From Hemerocallis citrina (taxonomy: Eukaryota > Streptophyta > Magnoliopsida > Asparagales > Asphodelaceae): 64,000 nucleotides of DNA. A model generated the notes under the pieces. The model saw only the letters and a program-made list of their open reading frames with translations. It searched no databases and had not been told where the DNA came from. The position numbers were made by a program, and so were the translations under genes. Each line of letters starts with the position of its first letter. The stretch's first letter is position 1. The stretch is from contig CM030361.1 in the NCBI GenBank assembly GCA_017893485.1, positions 137,906,461-137,970,460 on the forward strand. The letters are read 5' to 3'. Of the stretch, positions 8,774 through 22,247 are shown in pieces.

Positions 8774-11700
8774 TTTAACCCCCTGTTCCAGTTGTATGTA
8801 ATTTATTATGTGAATTTTTGTACTTCAATTTTCAGATCAATTTTATTTTTCTACTCTATGGAATCTTTATCTAGAGCCAGAATATTTTTTTGATCAATTC
8901 TATAATTTTGGGATTTTTTTATAGGAGTTTAAATGCAAATTCTAACCCCGATTATCTCTAATCAATTTTCTCATCTTTTCTTCCGTCTTCTTCTTGTTTT
9001 CAACCAACAACTCCCACTCTATTATTTCTCACATTTGCCTAACCCCTATGTCTTAACCCACTCCCACTAATCACTCACTCACGCCAAACCTACCTAATTC
9101 TACACCCAACTTCTCTAATTTTTTCTCCCACTCTACTACCTCCACCACCTTTACTATTGCCTAATCCTCTCTAATCCGTCATCCCCCTCTTCTGTCTTCT
9201 TTTACATTTTCAACTACACTACAGCCTCCATCCCTCTCTTTATATATATTATATATATACACACCTCCTCCCTACACCCTAACCTAGACTCTTTATTATA
9301 TTATGTATATAATATATTCACACCATGCAGCTTACATCCGCCCATTGCCTATATTTTATACACATAAATACACATTTGCATGCATATTGTCTATCTCTCT
9401 CTCCCCCTTTCTTTTTATATATATACACACATGCAACAATCTCTAACTCACTGTCTCTACTCCTTTTCTTCTTTGCTTCTCCAAAACCCAAGCTCCTCTT
9501 GCCATCATCTTCCTTTGCCTTCTCCAACACGAGATCCACTTTATCCTCCACCTTCAAGCCGAAGACTCCGCTTCTACGGCCCTGTGAACCCCGAAGAACA
9601 ACCCGAACTCATTCCGTCTCTGCACGCCGCGCCATCTCCTTGTTGTTGTTGTCGCTCATCGTCGTCGCTCACCGTTGCTACCTTTGCTCGCTCGCTTACG
9701 TCTTGCTGCTATTCTTACCGCTGTTGTGCTGCTGTCTGTTGCCAACGTCGCTTCTTCTTTCCGTGGTTAATACCACCATCGTAATCATCATGTTATAAGG
9801 CAAGTATCTTGCACACTCTTTTTATTCCCGTACAAGCATTTTCTTGGACTCGTGGCAAGTAGTCTTGTTATCATCATGTTTTATTGTCAAATTCTGTTCT
9901 GGTCACTTGTTTCATGCTATACCGACTCAAGAGTGAACCGTTAACACACTTCGAATCATGTTATCGAATATCGAATATTTAACTTTGCTATCTCCAAATT
10001 TCTTAAACTTGCACTAAGAATTTGACATAGTTTCCTACGTTGAAATTTAGAACTTTATACATGAAAATCATAGTCCATCGAGTGTAGAATTGAGAACATC
10101 TTACAGTTTCAAAATTCGATTTATAGATTGTAAGATATCACGATTTTAGTACTGTCATATTGTAAATTTCAGAACCTGCACGAAACTACTGACCTGTCTC
10201 CTGTACTGAGAATTAGACCATGTTCCCAAAACTGAATCGAAGAACTTTATACATGAAAATTGTAGTCCATTAGGTGTAGAATCCTGAACATCTTACTGTT
10301 TCACAATCCGATTTATAAATTGTGAGATATCACGATTTTAGTACTGTCATATTGTAAAATTCAGACTCTATACGAAACCACTGCCCTGTCTATTGTACTG
10401 AGAATTAAACCATGTTCCCGATACTGGATCCTAGAACTTTATACAAAAAAATTATAGTCCATCGAGTCTAGAATCCAGGATATCTTACGGTTTCTCAACC
10501 CGATGTATACATTGTAAGTTATTGATGTTTTAGTACGGTGACTCCTGAATTTCCAGAATGTGCACGAAACTTTGAAACCAGCGAAGAATGAATTTGTACG
10601 CATAGCTACGGTCTCTATAATGTATCGTGTGAATATGCGTTGGAACTGGAAGAGAGTCTACTTTCTAGAATCTCTGATGAAATCGAATTTACTTTCCTGT
10701 AGCAATGGTAAAGTGAATTTGAACGCAGATAGGTGCTGCTATCTAAAAATTTATCTCAACGTTTTTGCATATAAGCCCGTTATTTTTCATATTTAATGAC
10801 TGAACTATATGTATTATTGTTCTTGTAATAATAACTTGCATCGATATAATAGATTGATAGATTTTCTCATATAATGCATTTTATACCACTTAATAATTCT
10901 ATGATAACTATTCTCGATACATATACCCGTTTTACATCTCATACCCTTGATTACTGTCCTTGATATTTTTCTTGATTCTTAATTAACTATCTTGATTACA
11001 CCGTTCCACTAGCCATACCAACTGCATGTTCATAATTAATTATAGTAAAAGAATCACGCCGGGGTTATAACGGTACGGCTTAGTAATGGACAATATAGGG
11101 GAGTATACTCGGAAGGGGGCCCGTGTTTCTCGTAATAGTAATTCTTGATTCTTGATTCTTGATTACATAATTCTTGATTACACAATTCTCGATTATATGA
11201 TTCTTGATACTATTTCTGGAAGACCCGAGTACATAATCCTATAGAATTCATTACTTAAGTCTAAACGTCACATGATTGATATGCACCGAACTTATGGTAT
11301 GAGACACATGATTCCGTGCATTAGAAAAGTTAATAAAAAAGATAAACTTGAGATTTTCACTAAGCATGATTCTTGATTACATGATTCTTGATTACAAGAT
11401 TCTTCATTACATGACTCTTGATTCTTGATTACATAATTATCGATTAACTGAGCCTAGGTTATCAATTGATTATACTTTTAAGTCTTGAATACACTAGTTT
11501 ACAGTTATTACTTACATGATCATATTGTCCCAGTTCCTTGCTTCCTTCCATATTGTATTTGCACGGCTACTTCTTGTTTCTTCCATATTATATTTGTTAT
11601 ATTACCCATTTTTCTGCTTGTTGCTACTTGCTGCCCGAAACTTGCTCTAACGGATACTGTTCTATTTTTCTTTAAGTTAATAATTATACAGGTACTGATG

Positions 11701-12042
11701 GACCCGACGAGTAGACCTTCTAGACGATCATTGCTGCATTATTACTACTTCATGTTGTTGTTTTTTCAGTCACTATTTTATCTAGTTGTTATAGCGAACT
11801 GCTTATCGTACTGTTTTAATTCTGGCACCTTGTATTCCCTGGCATCTTGACCTGATGTTGATGTATTACCTAGATGATGGTTATTCTATTTTCAGCTCAT
11901 GTGATCATTATATTTGCATGCGTGAATGTGTTATAAATATCTTGTTGAGCTTATAATTGTACATCTTATAGATGATGTACACCATTTGCTGGACCTCAGT
12001 TGCGTGCCTGTATTTCCGTATAGTGGAAAGCGGGGCGTGACA
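8774..12042 (+). mobile_element. 3' LTR (C1) of the LOG-carrying gypsy element
   Basis: Starts TTTAACCCCCTGTTCC, a degraded match to TGTAACCCCCGTTCCC of solo LTR A, and ends GGAAAGCGGGGCGTGACA, nearly the same as the end of solo LTR A. It contains a TATA-like run at about 9239-9260, a C/T-rich stretch (9000-9780) that gives long spurious frames, a triplicated 192-bp unit (10013-10560), a TTCTTGATTACA repeat block (11140-11450), and the GCACCGAAC...GTGCATTAG block at 11283-11324. No protein is expected from it. Confidence 0.75.
10013..10560 (+). repeat. Three tandem 192-bp units in LTR C1
   Basis: Units begin at 10013, 10205 and 10397 (spacing 192). Each contains AGAACTTTATACA, a TAGTCCAT motif and a TTTAGTACTGTCATATTG-like stretch. 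LTR C2 has a single related unit at about 13285-13450, so the triplication is specific to C1. Confidence 0.8.
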
Positions 12043-14998
12043 TTCTCTTTCACCCTGCTTCACCACTGAACCCCATTTCCCCTATCTCCCTCTTCCGACC
12101 ACCATAGAACTTTACTTCCCTGCCTCACTCCTGACCTCCTTTCCGCAATTCCTCGCCACCGATCATTGCACCCGAAGCCCTCTGCCTTGTCGTCATCTCC
12201 ACCTTCCGATCATCCCCTCCCTCATCAACTGACTACAACCGATGCCTCCCTGCCTCCACCCTCAACTCCACTACACTTCACCCCATTGCTGCACCCCAAG
12301 CCACCATCATCGCAATTTCTCCACCTGCTACTCTCTGCCCAAGCCTCCACTGCTTCCTCTTCATCGTCACCGCAGCCAGTTCTCCTTGCCGGCACCAACT
12401 GGCTAACCATCTCAACCCGCCACCTCCAAGCCTTCAAACCCACCATTGTTGCCTTCTCCGAACAGCAACCGTAGTACCCGGTCGACAACCCCTCGCTCCT
12501 CGCTGCCTCCCGCTAGCCAAACAGTAACATCAATCACCCGAACCCGACCGGTCAACTCTTCGCTTGCTGCCCTTCAAACCGCGCTAGTGTAACTTCACCT
12601 TCAACCACCTGAGACCACCATCGGACAGTTCCTTGTCGTCCCAACTCCAGCATCCACCACTGTCTTCTTCCTCCATCGCAGCCAACATCTTCAAACACCC
12701 GATCACCTTCAACTCACTACCAACAGTCCCCGCCACTTGCTGCCTCACCCCGAACAACAACCAAGTCCCTTTCTGCCCTTAAAATAGACTCCTTGCTGTG
12801 GTTTGCTTCTCGTTGTCGTCATTCCCATCAATGCTCACTACCGTGTTGACGATGCCTTCTTGCTGTCTCCTACAACCTACACTCAACGCCGTTGACACTA
12901 CCTCCTTGCTGTCATTGTTGCCCTCAAGCAATCCCGACAACAAACATCATCATCATCCTTGTTGATTGTTGTCGTGCTCACTGTTGCTGCCATTGCCGCT
13001 CCTCCTTCTCGCACGCTCACACTCATCGTGAAAGGCAAGGTTCTTTAACTTCTTTTATTGTTCATATTCAAGAAACATTTACTGATCTTCGCAAGTAGTT
13101 CTTTACATTGATTATCATATCTCGTCGAATTGTCGTATTTCAAGGAAAACTATTATCAATTCATCAACGAATCAGAAAATAGTTTTCTTTATCGTGCCAT
13201 ATCATAGATTCAAATATTGATCCGTTAACATACTTCATATCGTACTATCAAATACTTAAAAGTTCTGCCCTATTGTTTTCCTGAAATCGTACTGATAATT
13301 TGACACAGTTCCTGATACTGAAATTCAGAACTTTATATATGAAAGTTGTAGCCCTCTATGTCTGGAATCCATATCAACCGACAGATCTGAAATTCGACTT
13401 GTAGAGTGCAAGATATAATGATTTTTAGTACTGCAACATTTTTAATTCCAGATTATTGATTAGAAGTATGTTGTCATGATTAACTGATTAAATAATATGT
13501 TATCCGTAGAATCGAGACCTGAGATTTACCAGTATGTTACTGGACATGATTATGAGTCATTTTATGATTTTTATATGATTTGTTAATGAATTTCCAGTTT
13601 CGTTACATGCACAAGAACTTGACACTAAGTTGCTGCCTGAACAGTAGACTCGTAAAGAACTGATTGGTAGACATAGTTTATTTGATTGGAATATGTCATG
13701 TGAATATTCATTGAAACCGACAGAGAGTCTATTTTCTGGAACCTCTGATGAACCGGATTTGCTTTCCCGTGGCAGCGGAAATGTCAATTTTTGTACAACA
13801 ACATATTGCTCTTCAGAATTTGTATCTTCATGTATTTAAATTTAAATATGTTTATTTTGCATGTAATGAATTGCACTCTATATATCATGCACTGCATAAC
13901 TTCCAATACCTTCCTGATACTGTCTAGACACCCGTTTCCATTAGTTGCATGTTCATGAGTACTTATTGTAAAATAATAACAAGCCAGGGTAATAAAGGGA
14001 AAGACCTAATAGTGGACAGTATATGAGAGTGCAGTCTGAAGAAGTCCGTGTTTCTCATAATAGTGATTCCTGTTTACGTGTTTCCTGTTTACAAGTTATA
14101 TGGAATTAAGTGCCACGTCATAAAACGATAGGGGCCACCTCTAGAATTCATCACATGATTACATGATTTTCTGTTACATGTACCTATTTACATAATATGA
14201 TTCATTTTAATATCACTGCAAGACCCGATTACATAATCATATAGAATTCACATATTTGTATGCACCCGAACCTGTGGTATGGGACGTCGAATTGCATGCA
14301 TTTGATAGAGTTAAGATTAAGACCAAGCAAATGAATGATTCATGTTTACAAGTTATATGATTCATGTTTACAAGTTTACATGATTCTCGTTTACAAGTTT
14401 ACATGATTCTCGTTTACAAGTTTGTATGATTCCCATTTACATGACATATTTTCTGTTACAGGATTCCACATTACTGATACATTGAAGTCATGTTTACATC
14501 TTTCTTGTTTCCACTTTACTATTTACACGTGTTCTTGTATCATACTTGATCATATTGTTCCTCGTTCCTTGTTATATCGTACTTCCTTGTTTCACTTCTT
14601 GTTGCTATTTGCTGACTGAAGCTTACTCTAACGAACACCATCTTTTTAGTTAATGGTTATACAGGTACAGATGATGAGGTACCAAAAGAACTTGATGATC
14701 AAAATTTTAGACAGTCGCGATGGAATTGCTACTGCTATTGCTCTACTTTCCTATCGCTACTAGTTGTAGTGAACCGTTTATTGCATTGTATATTCTAGGG
14801 TATTTTGACCCGAAGTTCTTGTATTTCAGGTATTGGTTATTGATTCTATTATTGTTCTTATGATTACTATTATTATCTGTGTATTGAGCTTACTGGTATT
14901 GTACAACTTATGGATGATATGAGTTGGTATACTCATATCATTCGCTAGATCATAGTTGCATGCCCGTACTTCCGTATTTTGGGAAGTGGAGCATGACA
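12043..14998 (+). mobile_element. Truncated LTR (C2) of the same family as C1
   Basis: Follows C1 without spacer and ends GGGAAGTGGAGCATGACA. Landmarks are collinear with C1: C/T-rich stretch, AAAGGCAAGGTTC at 13031, the single 192-type unit, CTCTGATGAACCGG (13743), CATGTTTACAAG/TCTCGTTTACAAG repeats (14330-14440), the CACCCGAACCTGTGGTATGGG block (14263-14283) and TTATACAGGTACAGATG (14656). Its 5' end is missing. The simplest reading is that the LOG-carrying element inserted into this older LTR and the left part lies outside the window or was lost. The open frames at 12166-12474 and 12892-13098 are low-complexity products of the C-rich strand. Confidence 0.7.
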
Positions 14999-15480
14999 TC
15001 ACATGTTAAACACCTTGAAGCATAAATCATCTCATGTTAAATACTTTAACAAAAAAGGGAAATGTAACTGTAAAAAAAGTATAAAAAAAAAAGATTTCTG
15101 CGAATTCCAATCTTTTCCTATTTTGGATTGCTTAGAGTATTAGGCTCTAAAAATAGTTTCCTTTAATAAAAGAATTGTTGTGATTCAATTCCGTAAATGA
15201 GAAAAAGATGCTTCATACTTATAAAAGGGTTTTTTGGTTGAATAATAGATGGAAGCTACCATTTTTGCTTCATTAATACGATATAACGAAAGTAGAACGA
15301 GTGAAAACAATAGCAAAGCCGAAAAACCAAAAGGCTAAGCATGGAAAGGACAATAAGCAAGTGTAGAAATGGTGACCAAGCCTCACCAAGACCAAATAAA
15401 GCTAAATAAGCGAAAGTGAAACAACAAAACAAAAGAAAATTAAAATGCAGACAAAGTGAAAAGGAATATGGTGAACATGT
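14999..15480. other. Unassigned AT-rich spacer
   Basis: No gene, terminal repeat or recognisable domain. It may include the 3' untranslated end of the minus-strand LINE, but no clear poly-A (poly-T on this strand) or target duplication was found. Confidence 0.5.
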
Positions 15481-16226
15481 TGGCGGATTCCTCGCGTCAT
15501 CATCTCAATCCCGGTCCTAAGTGATTCATAGGCCCTAAGATGCCTCCCGCTCCTCCCCGAGTGCCTCCACCTTGTGCTCGATTTCCCCTTCCCTAAGGCG
15601 TGTCATCCCCATCACCAAGCCTACTCAAGCTGATATGGGAGACAACATATATGAGAAAATTTGATGAATATATGAAGAAGTAATTCTAAAGCAACCGTTA
15701 TTCCTATCCATCCAAATTGCCGAAAGAATTGCCAAAACTAGCATGACCCCCCCCCCTACACACACACACAGGTGACCTAAATCTAACGGTTTATCCCTAA
15801 ACTCGAAGACATTCCCAACCAATCCCCAACTTGGATCTTCAGATTCACACTCAATAAAGAGATGAGTTATCGACTCCGGTTCCTTCCTGTTGATGATTAT
15901 GAGGAATAAGAGAAAGAAGAATTAGGGTTAAGGTTTAATATCCCTACTACTTAAGATATTATACCTTGATTATCAGAATTCGAATAATCTTAGGCACTAC
16001 CGCTAGACCAGTATTTATGGGATTACACTGGATTTTGGATATTGGGCTCTAGGCCTACTCAAACCGGTCCAATAGCTTAAAGGTGACAGGTGCAACTCAT
16101 GTGTTGCCCCATACAATATTATACACAATAATATTCTATATATTGAGAATATACATATATATCCAACAATCTCCTCCTATATTCTCAATATATCAAGCAA
16201 CACATGGTTATCTCATCAGGGACAAA

Positions 16227-16399
16227 TCTCTACTATTATAATGGGAGAAGGCCTTAGTGTAATTTGTCTATCTACCAACTCGTGCAATGCACGTGCATAA
16301 CTATTATAAATGAGGTTTTAGATCAAATCCAGACTATGTCTGAATTTTTGCTTTTAAAAAAATTTTATTAAGACGTGCATTGCACGTGTAAACTACTAG
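16227..16399 (+). mobile_element. Miniature Helitron (173 bp)
   Basis: Begins TCTCTACTATTATAATGGG after an A and ends ACTACTAG before a T, matching Helitron rules (5' TC, 3' CTRR, insertion between A and T). An ACGTGCA-T-TGCACGT hairpin (16373-16387) ends nine bases before the CTAG. It has no coding capacity and would have been moved by another Helitron's Rep/helicase. Confidence 0.7.
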
Positions 16400-17276
16400 T
16401 GTAGTTGATTGGATCACAACAATTTCAATAAACATTGAAATATATGAGAATATCGTTCATAAAGACTAAATCAATTATATATCTGAATAGTTTAAATAAG
16501 ACTAAACCAAATAATCAAAAAGTTTCAAGACCATAATAAAACAAAATAGTTCGCAATGACTAAACCAACTGGAGAAATCTGTCATAGTTTCAAATTCAAC
16601 CAAAATAAATAAACTTCGTGAACAAAATAAGAGTTTTAAGCTCAATGAACACAAGTTTCTTAAACTCAAAAGAAGTTTCACTAAGCAAGTGACTAATTTA
16701 TTCTTGAGAGAAATAAATTGAAACACTATTTTTGCAAGCTTCTTTATGTTTACTCCTCCATTCTGAGCAAATCATTATTTTGATATCTATGTTGACAGAT
16801 TCAACTTCTCTATCTTTGCTAGCTTATTACAAACAAGAATATTATGAGACACATCTCTAAGAATTCTATCGTATTTTCATAAAAGTATCCAGTTCCACAA
16901 AAGAATTAGTACGATTCAAAATTAGTTTAGCAAAAATATAACACGAGCATCACAATAAGTTTCTTTAACAAAATAAAGAACAATAACTATTATAGTTTCT
17001 ACACAAGAACTATACCGTGTCTCATAGTTGCACCATCATTAGGTATCAACCTTTTATCATAATCATAAAGTGTTTTAAAACACACTTTCCGTCACTATAT
17101 CACCACTTTTGAAACACATTATTGATTTAATTAGTTTGACTAAGGGTTACCCTTACCAACCGAAACTCACTCTTGGTGTCCACAACACCTATATGTTTTA
17201 TGCTGAATTATTTGGATAATACAGTTTTAACTTTAGTTATAATAAAGCCGTCACTTCTAATAACAAGCATGTCAGC

Positions 17277-17831
<555 letters not shown>

Positions 17832-19149
17832 TCAGCAATATACAAATAAATGATAGCAATTATATTTGACTCACCACAAAATTAAAGACATGTATCTGAA
17901 TTACTTGATTCCAGTCTAAGCTCTTTAAAATTTTGTCAAATTATTCGTGCCCAATTTTAATATATGTTTTAAAATATACAATGATTTTACCAATTTATAA
18001 ATATTATTCACTAAATATATTAGTGCAAAACTCTCAGTACAATTTTTTTCAATACAAAACTTGTCACTACAAAAAATCAAGTACAAAACTGTTTAAAACA
18101 TCTTTGAAGAATAATAAAATTTTCAATAGATGTAAGGATAAGAAGAATTCTTATTGTAGCAATAAGACAAACATGTGAGTAGGCATCAAACCAATCTACC
18201 CCCATTTACTTGAATTAATTATTTAGCTACTAAAAGTGCATTAAAATTGCTGCTGAACAATTAAAATTAAGTTTCTTCTTCAAATAACCCCACTTAGTTC
18301 TTATAGTTATTATCCACTTTGGACAAATCAATTAGTTTAAAGTATTATTGTATACCAACAAATTCATTTCATTATCTACTAAAGAGCCTTCTTGGCTCAT
18401 CTGCCATTGGCATTTTTAGTGTCAGTAAGGCTGGTTCTTGATTTCAACTGTGAATCATTGACCGTGTCTGTAGGACTACATAATTTTATATATTTATTTT
18501 TGATGAACACATGCTCAAAGAACTTCAAGTCTAAATTCTACTAACATAAATTAGATAGATCCAAAATCTGTCTATAGAACTACATTCTGTACTTTCTAAG
18601 TACACACAAATATTTGTAAATGTCATACTTTAGATCTTCTAGGACCATGTACCCTAACAGATGTATTACATCACATGTTTTCAGTTTAACAAAATTATTT
18701 GTATTTTTATGCCATAATTTACAATGTATAAGTAATTTAGAGTGTGGTAACATATTTGGAATATAATTAATAACACAACATCACTCATAATTACACAAAG
18801 TCAAACAACAATCAATAACATAGAATTCAATATTTCACTAAGTGTTTAATTCTAACTTTTCTCGGTACCGTTTTGACTGTAGTAAATATAGTGCACTAGA
18901 GATTGTGTTAAATACAAACTTCTATAATTACTAAAATATATTTACCACCTCTATAAATCTGAACTATTTTGATATTAGCATTTAACTAGATTTTTAATTC
19001 ATTAAAATAAAATGTGCTTCATCCTCCATATATATAACAAACATTCAATTACCTTATACAAGAGTAATTAATTACTTCTGACCAATCATTATCTCATCTA
19101 GTCACAAAGCTACTGAGATCACAAATATCAGAATGTATTGACTCAAGAA

Positions 19150-19203
19150 GTTGTAGCCGGCCCCAACTAGTTGGAAAAAAAGCTTTGTTGTTGTTGTTGT
19201 TGT
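19150..19203 (+). mobile_element. 3' end of an Au-like SINE
   Basis: GTAGCCGGCCCCAACTAGTT, then AAAAAAAGCTTTG and a (TTG)n tail. This resembles the conserved 3' tail of plant Au-type SINEs (GCCG..CCCAACTTGTTTGGG..GGCTTTG(TTG)n). The tRNA-derived head is not seen, so the copy is 5'-truncated. Confidence 0.55.
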
Positions 19204-19386
19204 ACTCCTAGAGACCATACTAAACGGTTTTCTAGTGATTATAATATGACCACAAATTTCACATTTATCATAATTTAATAAAATATCATTTAGTGGATTT
19301 ATGAGTTTTAACAAGAGCAAACAATTTAATATACAGTTCACATGTCCTAGCCTTTTATTCCGTGTTCAAGCACTACTACACAAATT

Positions 19387-19787
19387 TGAATTACTATTAT
19401 CAATTACTTTGTTTATTAAACTCAACTTACACATGCCATTAACTATACAAGCACATTATAAAATAATAATAATATGAGTTAATACAAAATTACTCTACCA
19501 CATTTCATAAAACCGTTTGTTTTATCTCGTGGTTCTAACAATGTCCAAATGCTCGAACACTTTTAGCGTAGAGTTCTTTCTTTTGAACTACTATTATCAA
19601 TTAGTTTGTTTATTAAACTCAACTTATACATGCCATTAACTATACAAACACATTATAAAATAATAATAATATGAGTTAATACAAAAATTATTCTACCACA
19701 TTTCATAAAATCATTTGTTTTCTCTCGTATATCTAACAATGTCCAAGTGCTCGAACACTGTTAGCATGGAGTTCTTTCCTATGTTTG
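19387..19787 (+). repeat. Tandem duplication of about 200 bp
   Basis: Two adjacent copies starting near 19387 and 19590, both containing TTTGTTTATTAAACTCAACT, ACATGCCATTAACTATACAA and AACAATGTCCAA. The divergence between copies shows it is not a recent assembly error. Confidence 0.8.
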
Positions 19788-21503
19788 TTCATCATTATCT
19801 TCGAAATACTAAATGAATTAATGACCAATATGTTATAATTCAACTTTGCACACAATACAATGAACGAGAAAGAACATGATGTAACTAATTGAGTCACATC
19901 CTCCATTACAGAATGCTCCCACCTAAGTTACAGAAATTTGTCGCCGAACTTATACATTAATATTTATTAGATAAGCAAATATACGATCTCACACAAATTG
20001 CAAGCAAAAGGTTGATCTCTATACTTATACACACAATATAATAAGGCATATTAAGGAACCCTAAACATGCTAGTTATAATCACAAGATTAATTATGACTT
20101 AAAATTCTCAAACATGTGATTAGTCCCACAAAGCTTCATCGATCATATAATCTAAGTTGGGTTAGTTTATTCATCACATAAAAATACTAGTAGAGATTAT
20201 AGTAGATCATACTGATACTTCAAATTAGAAGTGTTTTCCAAATTTGATGGAGAAGCCTGCAAATTTGATGGAGAAGCCTACAAAGTACAGACTTATTCAA
20301 CTATGTGACAGACTTCCAAGTTAAGAGGATTCCATTGTCTCAAACACATGCAATTGCCAGTTAACTTGAAATTCCTACAGTCATCAAAATTGTTAAAGAA
20401 TAACCAATTGACATTATTGTATTCTAATAACAATTAATTGGATACTCAAATGTATAGTCAAAACTATAATTTGTCTTACAAAAACAGATATTTGATCTTT
20501 AGCACATAGCCAAAATAATTATTCAATCTTGCATATAATTAAACAATGGTTAATATGGTTTTGAACTTTAGCACTTCACAACAAAATTCAAATAAACAAT
20601 TAATCAACAATTGAAATTATAGGTATGAAGAACAACTTATCTTCATATTTGGATCTATCCAAACAACATCCCCACTGATTGCACCATTTCCAACAATTGC
20701 ATCCACATCTCATATTGTGTTTTCCTCTTCCAATTGTTAAAATCAGAACCACTAAATCCCTCTAATTTAGGAACTCGTGCGAACGATCTTGTTCTTCTAT
20801 CTCAAAGGAATAAACAATAAATTACAGAAGATATAGGGTTTATTCTTAATAATTACTGCTCACGTAATTTTAGAGAAATATGAAGGCCTTTTTGTAAATT
20901 TGTTTAATAAAACAAAAAATTGGGTCAAATAAACTTGCACGAATCTTAAAGCATAAGAATATACCAACACTTCTGATGATGAAGTGGTTGGTAGCTCTCG
21001 GCCGGGTTTAGATCCAACAAACAAAGCATCAAACACAAGATCTAATCCCACACCAAATCCACCACCAAGCTCCTCATTCAAAACAGCAGCAACAACAACA
21101 CAGAGGATCGGATGCACACGTCTGAACACCAAACAACAAACGCACAACCAATTGAGTGGCTTCTTCTGGATCAGATCTGGATCAAGTCCAAAAACCCGAA
21201 CACCAAACACCAAACACCAACTCAGATCCAATGAAATAATTGGATCGGAGTTGTTCTTCTCAGATCTCACACAGAGAAAGAAAGAGAAATTGGGGGCTGC
21301 AGCGACAGCTGCGGCGACATTTGATGACGGCAACGAAGATGGCGATCAGCGACAACAACAAAATTCCGACGTGCAGTGACTTCGATGACAACGATGATTA
21401 GATACCGACAATCTCTCTCTTAATCTTAAAATTAAAAAATTTAATGTCTCAAGATTGTTGATGATTATGAGAAATAAGAGAGAGAAGAATTAGGGTTAGA
21501 GTT

Positions 21504-21665
21504 GTGAGTAATGTTTCATCCACTACCAATTTCACTACCATTCTCTTCACTATACTTCTATTGGAGAGTTCCCCCACCTACTCTCTTTTCCCTCACATAT
21601 TGGAGTGTGTCACCTAAGGTAATGAAGAGAAATGTAGTGAAATTGGTAGTGGATGTAGCATTACT
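21504..21665. mobile_element. MITE (162 bp) with long inverted repeats
   Basis: Inverted ends of about 40 bp (ATCCACTACCAATTTCACTA near 21521 and its complement near 21636-21655). The flanking direct repeat TTAGAGTT is at 21496-21503 and 21666-21673. It lies inside the 3' LTR of the 6-kb element and is absent from that element's 5' LTR. The 8- to 9-bp duplication suggests a hAT or Mutator mover; which one is not settled. Confidence 0.8.
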
Positions 21666-22247
21666 TTAGAGTTTAATATCCTTACTGCTTGAGATATTAT
21701 AACCTGATGATCAGAATTAGAATAATCTTAGGCACTACCTCTATAACAGTATTTATGGGATTATACTAGGTTTTGGGTACTTTGCTCTAGGTCCACTCAA
21801 CCCGATCCAATAACTTACAGATGACACATACAACTCATGTGTTGCCCCATACAATATTATACACAATAATATTATATGTATATTTAGAATACATATATAT
21901 CCAACACTTTCCACATATAGACAAAAGCCCTCAACAATAATGTTGCGCTTGCGTAGATTGACCCTCTTGAGAATTGCATCATTAAATGTCAACCACCCAA
22001 AAATACGAATCTTAAGAGGGGCAATAAACTTCTAATTATAGAAGGTTCCCTCGCCCTATGACCTCTTTCATTGATACTCGAATATAAAGATTTAACTGAG
22101 AATTCCCCAACCTTTCCCTGAGCCATAATCTCTGACCCTCTGATCAGGCAACCGCATTTTACATCCTCCAATAAGATCCAAAAGCCTTAACTTACGACCC
22201 CTAATAGCCCCACTTAGGTGAGTTTTGAATTTCGGTCTCCAACTACC

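Noticed and set aside
9325..9798. Long Ser/Leu/Pro frames in LTR C1 (also 12166-12474 and 31717-32113)
   Set aside because: They arise from C/T-rich LTR leader sequence with few stops; frames are not conserved between the three related LTRs.
20860..21379. Opposed frames of 157 and 131 residues
   Set aside because: No domain or signal seen and both strands are open; kept only as a possible captured fragment in the findings.
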